Made by a program: the position numbers and the translations under genes. Positions 61,656 through 64,000 of a stretch of 64,000 nucleotides of DNA are shown one piece after another (within the stretch, counting starts at the first letter, position 1; the number at the start of each line of letters is the position of its first letter). The notes below the pieces were generated by a model, which ran no database searches, was not told the DNA's origin, and saw only the letters and a program-made list of their open reading frames with translations. The stretch spans positions 39,608 through 103,607 of the forward strand of contig VZRG01002374.1 of NCBI GenBank assembly GCA_013397435.1, given 5' to 3'. Source of the DNA: Erythrocercus mccallii. Lineage: Eukaryota; Chordata; Aves; Passeriformes; Dicruridae.

Positions 61656-64000
61656 GGTGAGCTAAAGGTGAGCAAACACCTTGTAACTTCTTTGCACCTT
61701 GTAACTCCATTGGGGAGAGAGATCATAATCGGAATGGATTGGGGTCATGTGGTTAAAAGCATTTCCTCTGAGCATAGGTTCTAAGATACAAAGTCTCAAC
61801 TTGAACCTTTTCCATGTGTTCTCTGCCCCACTCATAAAATCTGCTCTCCTCACCAGAGCTTGGGAGGCTTTTTTTCCAAATTCTGAGCGCTTTGGTCCAG
61901 CATTGAACGCTCTGGCTGAGTGTTGAAGGATGGCATTCAGATTATTTCATGCTAAAAACTTCAGCTTTGTCATCTGGCACCAAATCCTTTCCTGTCACCT
62001 GGTTTGGTCCACACTCCTGGTGTTGAGAGCATTTCCTTGGTGCTCCTGGTGAGAACAATGTAGCAAAGAGGATGCAGAGAAAGGCTTGGCTTCAGCAGAG
62101 CTGGTCTCTGCCTGAGAGTGAGGCCCAGCTTTCCTGCATCTACGTGAAGAAGGATTGTTGGATATTCATAATTCTAAATAACAGGACAGGACTGCCAGGA
62201 GATGTTCCTGGAGCTTTTATTGCAACATCAGCCTCATTGCAGTCAATTAAAAGATGGCAACAGCTCACATCTGCCAGCAGCAGCTGAAATTCTCTGTTAT
62301 GAGGCTGCCTATAGCAAATTGTTAAGAGCTTACAGGCATCTGCATAAACCAATCACTAAAACTACACCTATACCTTATATCTAACAATAGGTGCTTGTTT
62401 CATATTTTTTATGAACTTTTATACTCTTCTATACTTTTTATACTCTTCCATAAACAAAGCATGGAGCCTCATTATTAAACTTCTCTATTATCTTGCTTCA
62501 TGTATTTTCCTACTTGCTAAGGCCTAACTCTGCACAGCACAAAATCACAGTCTTACTGTTGCATGTGCTCATTCTGGGATCTTTTTAACTCTAGGCCTGC
62601 ATCTGCACTGCTGGGAGAGTTCTCTGCTTTTTCTCTATTTCCCACAGAGGATGTGAAGTGCCTGTGGTGGTTTTGGCTGGGCAGACACTTGCCAGCCACC
62701 TGAGTTGTGTTAGTCCTGGTGCTGAGCCTGCTTATTCCCCTGGAACTGTTTGTAATCCCTGTCTCCAGGGGATTTGGCAGGGCTGAAATGAGCACCCTCT
62801 CCTTTGGTTTGGGTAAGATCTAGAAATGTGCATCCTGAAGGAATGCTTCCAGGAACCACCCAGGAAGGAGGAATGCTGAGTGACTGGATTTCTCCATCTC
62901 CAGGAAGACTCTGGGCTGTGCAGCTCTGTGACCTGTGCTGTGTACAAAGGAGGCGGCTGCCTTCAATCACAGCAGTCAGAAGGATAAAGAGTTTCTCATT
63001 CCTTAGTGGAATCTCAGGTTGCCTACCATGATGGTAACAAAACAAAAAAAATGCTAAGACAGTTGTGAAATTCTCAGAAGATCCTACCTGCAGATGATTG
63101 CCACATTTGCACGGGCTGATTAAGAGCTACTATTTTTAATTTGTGAGGCTCAGTTTAATCCTTGTAATCTATTTCATTTGAAGAACTTTGTGCACACATT
63201 GATACCCAGACCTATGTGGAACAGCTGAAACAAGCTGAAAGCATGTTTGCTTTGTAAAAGCTATTTAAAGGACACATTTTTTCCTTAGACTGCTGTCCAC
63301 ATCCTGCTGTGAGTTATTGAAAGCCTCTCAATCCTTCTTTGCTTTTTATGAGTCTTCACCATAAAACCAAAATCAATAATCAAACCACGTCAAATAGACT
63401 TTTCTGGGTGAGTAACCACAGCCTGCAGGAAGGAGAGATGGTGAGTGGTAGGAGGTGAGCTGTGGTGCTTCTTTCCCTCATACCTTACCATAATTTGTGC
63501 TTGGTTTTAATGGAGCAGCCATAAGGCTTTCCCCAGGATTTTTAGCTGCAGCACACTCATTCTGTCAGCACATGAGTGATTAAAAGGACTGGATTAGTGT
63601 TCAAGTGCCAGCGTTTGGTTGTTACAAGAGGCATCAGAACAGCAGCACTTTGGAAGACCCATTTTCACTCAGGTCTTTGTCACATCCCAACCACATAATT
63701 GATGTAATGTGTCAATTTGCATAATGGCACCAAAGAACTTGCCTACAACTGTGGGGTGACACAAATGATGCAGCATTTTCTGAGTTATCATAAATCAGAA
63801 ACTTCCTTTCCACTTGCAAAATGCCTGGAAGGAAATGGAAATGAGCGTGAGCTGGCACTTGGGTGCTGCCTGGGATACCCTGGCCATGCAAGGATCAGAA
63901 TGAGCCTGGAGTCAGCAAAGCTCTCCTGCCTCTGGACATTTGCTGAACCCCAGCCTGGCTGCTGGTGAGGGATAGGTGCCCACAACAGCACTGCTCCACA

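Larger units (their letters stand above)
58244..64000. other. Intergenic downstream of GPCPD1
   Basis: No coding exon is recognised. Frames of 113-214 codons at 58825-59166, 59591-60085, 60488-61132 and 60894-61514 lack domains, overlap opposite-strand frames and follow local GC or purine bias. Distinct features in it are a diverged tandem duplication (59201-59480), a purine tract (60917-61023) and a small CpG-rich patch (61405-61655). Confidence 0.55.

Overview
The window is nuclear DNA from a bird, probably a neoavian or passerine species. The evidence is long introns with short coding exons, 3' ends of avian CR1 LINE retroposons, a degraded LTR of a type common in bird genomes, and a single-copy vertebrate gene whose reconstructed protein aligns closely with human GPCPD1 as I remember it. 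No bacterial, plasmid or phage content is visible. The many short open frames elsewhere are chance frames.

Layout. Positions 1 to about 20,560 are intergenic: AT-rich to neutral DNA with no coding exon I could recognise, one TTCC microsatellite interrupted by an N, three CR1 fragments and a detached CR1 tail. From about 20,570 to 21,900 lies a strong CpG island with two promoter-like modules, each carrying an inverted CCAAT box and the same GGTCACGTGGCC E-box. It is the inferred promoter and non-coding first exon of GPCPD1. From 21.9 to about 57.6-58.2 kb the + strand is one gene, GPCPD1 (glycerophosphocholine phosphodiesterase 1, also called GDE5 or EDI3). I placed 19 coding exons between 28,951 and 56,162. 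Every junction has GT..AG ends, all phases agree, and the exons join into an uninterrupted 654-codon frame plus TGA. The product has an N-terminal CBM20 starch-binding-type domain and a C-terminal GDPD catalytic domain. Intron 1 holds a solo ERV LTR on the minus strand. Positions 58.2 to 64 kb are intergenic, with a diverged tandem duplication, a purine tract and a small CpG-rich patch.

The protein is expected to act in the cytosol, cleaving glycerophosphocholine to choline and glycerol-3-phosphate. No second gene works with it inside the window. I found no new enzymatic or defence system. The most useful leads are regulatory: the duplicated CCAAT/E-box promoter layout with three candidate first-exon donors, a strong 15-bp stem-loop in the 3' UTR next to a second small hairpin, a pyrimidine tract just upstream of the frame-shifting exon 5, and a protein C-terminus shorter than the mammalian one.
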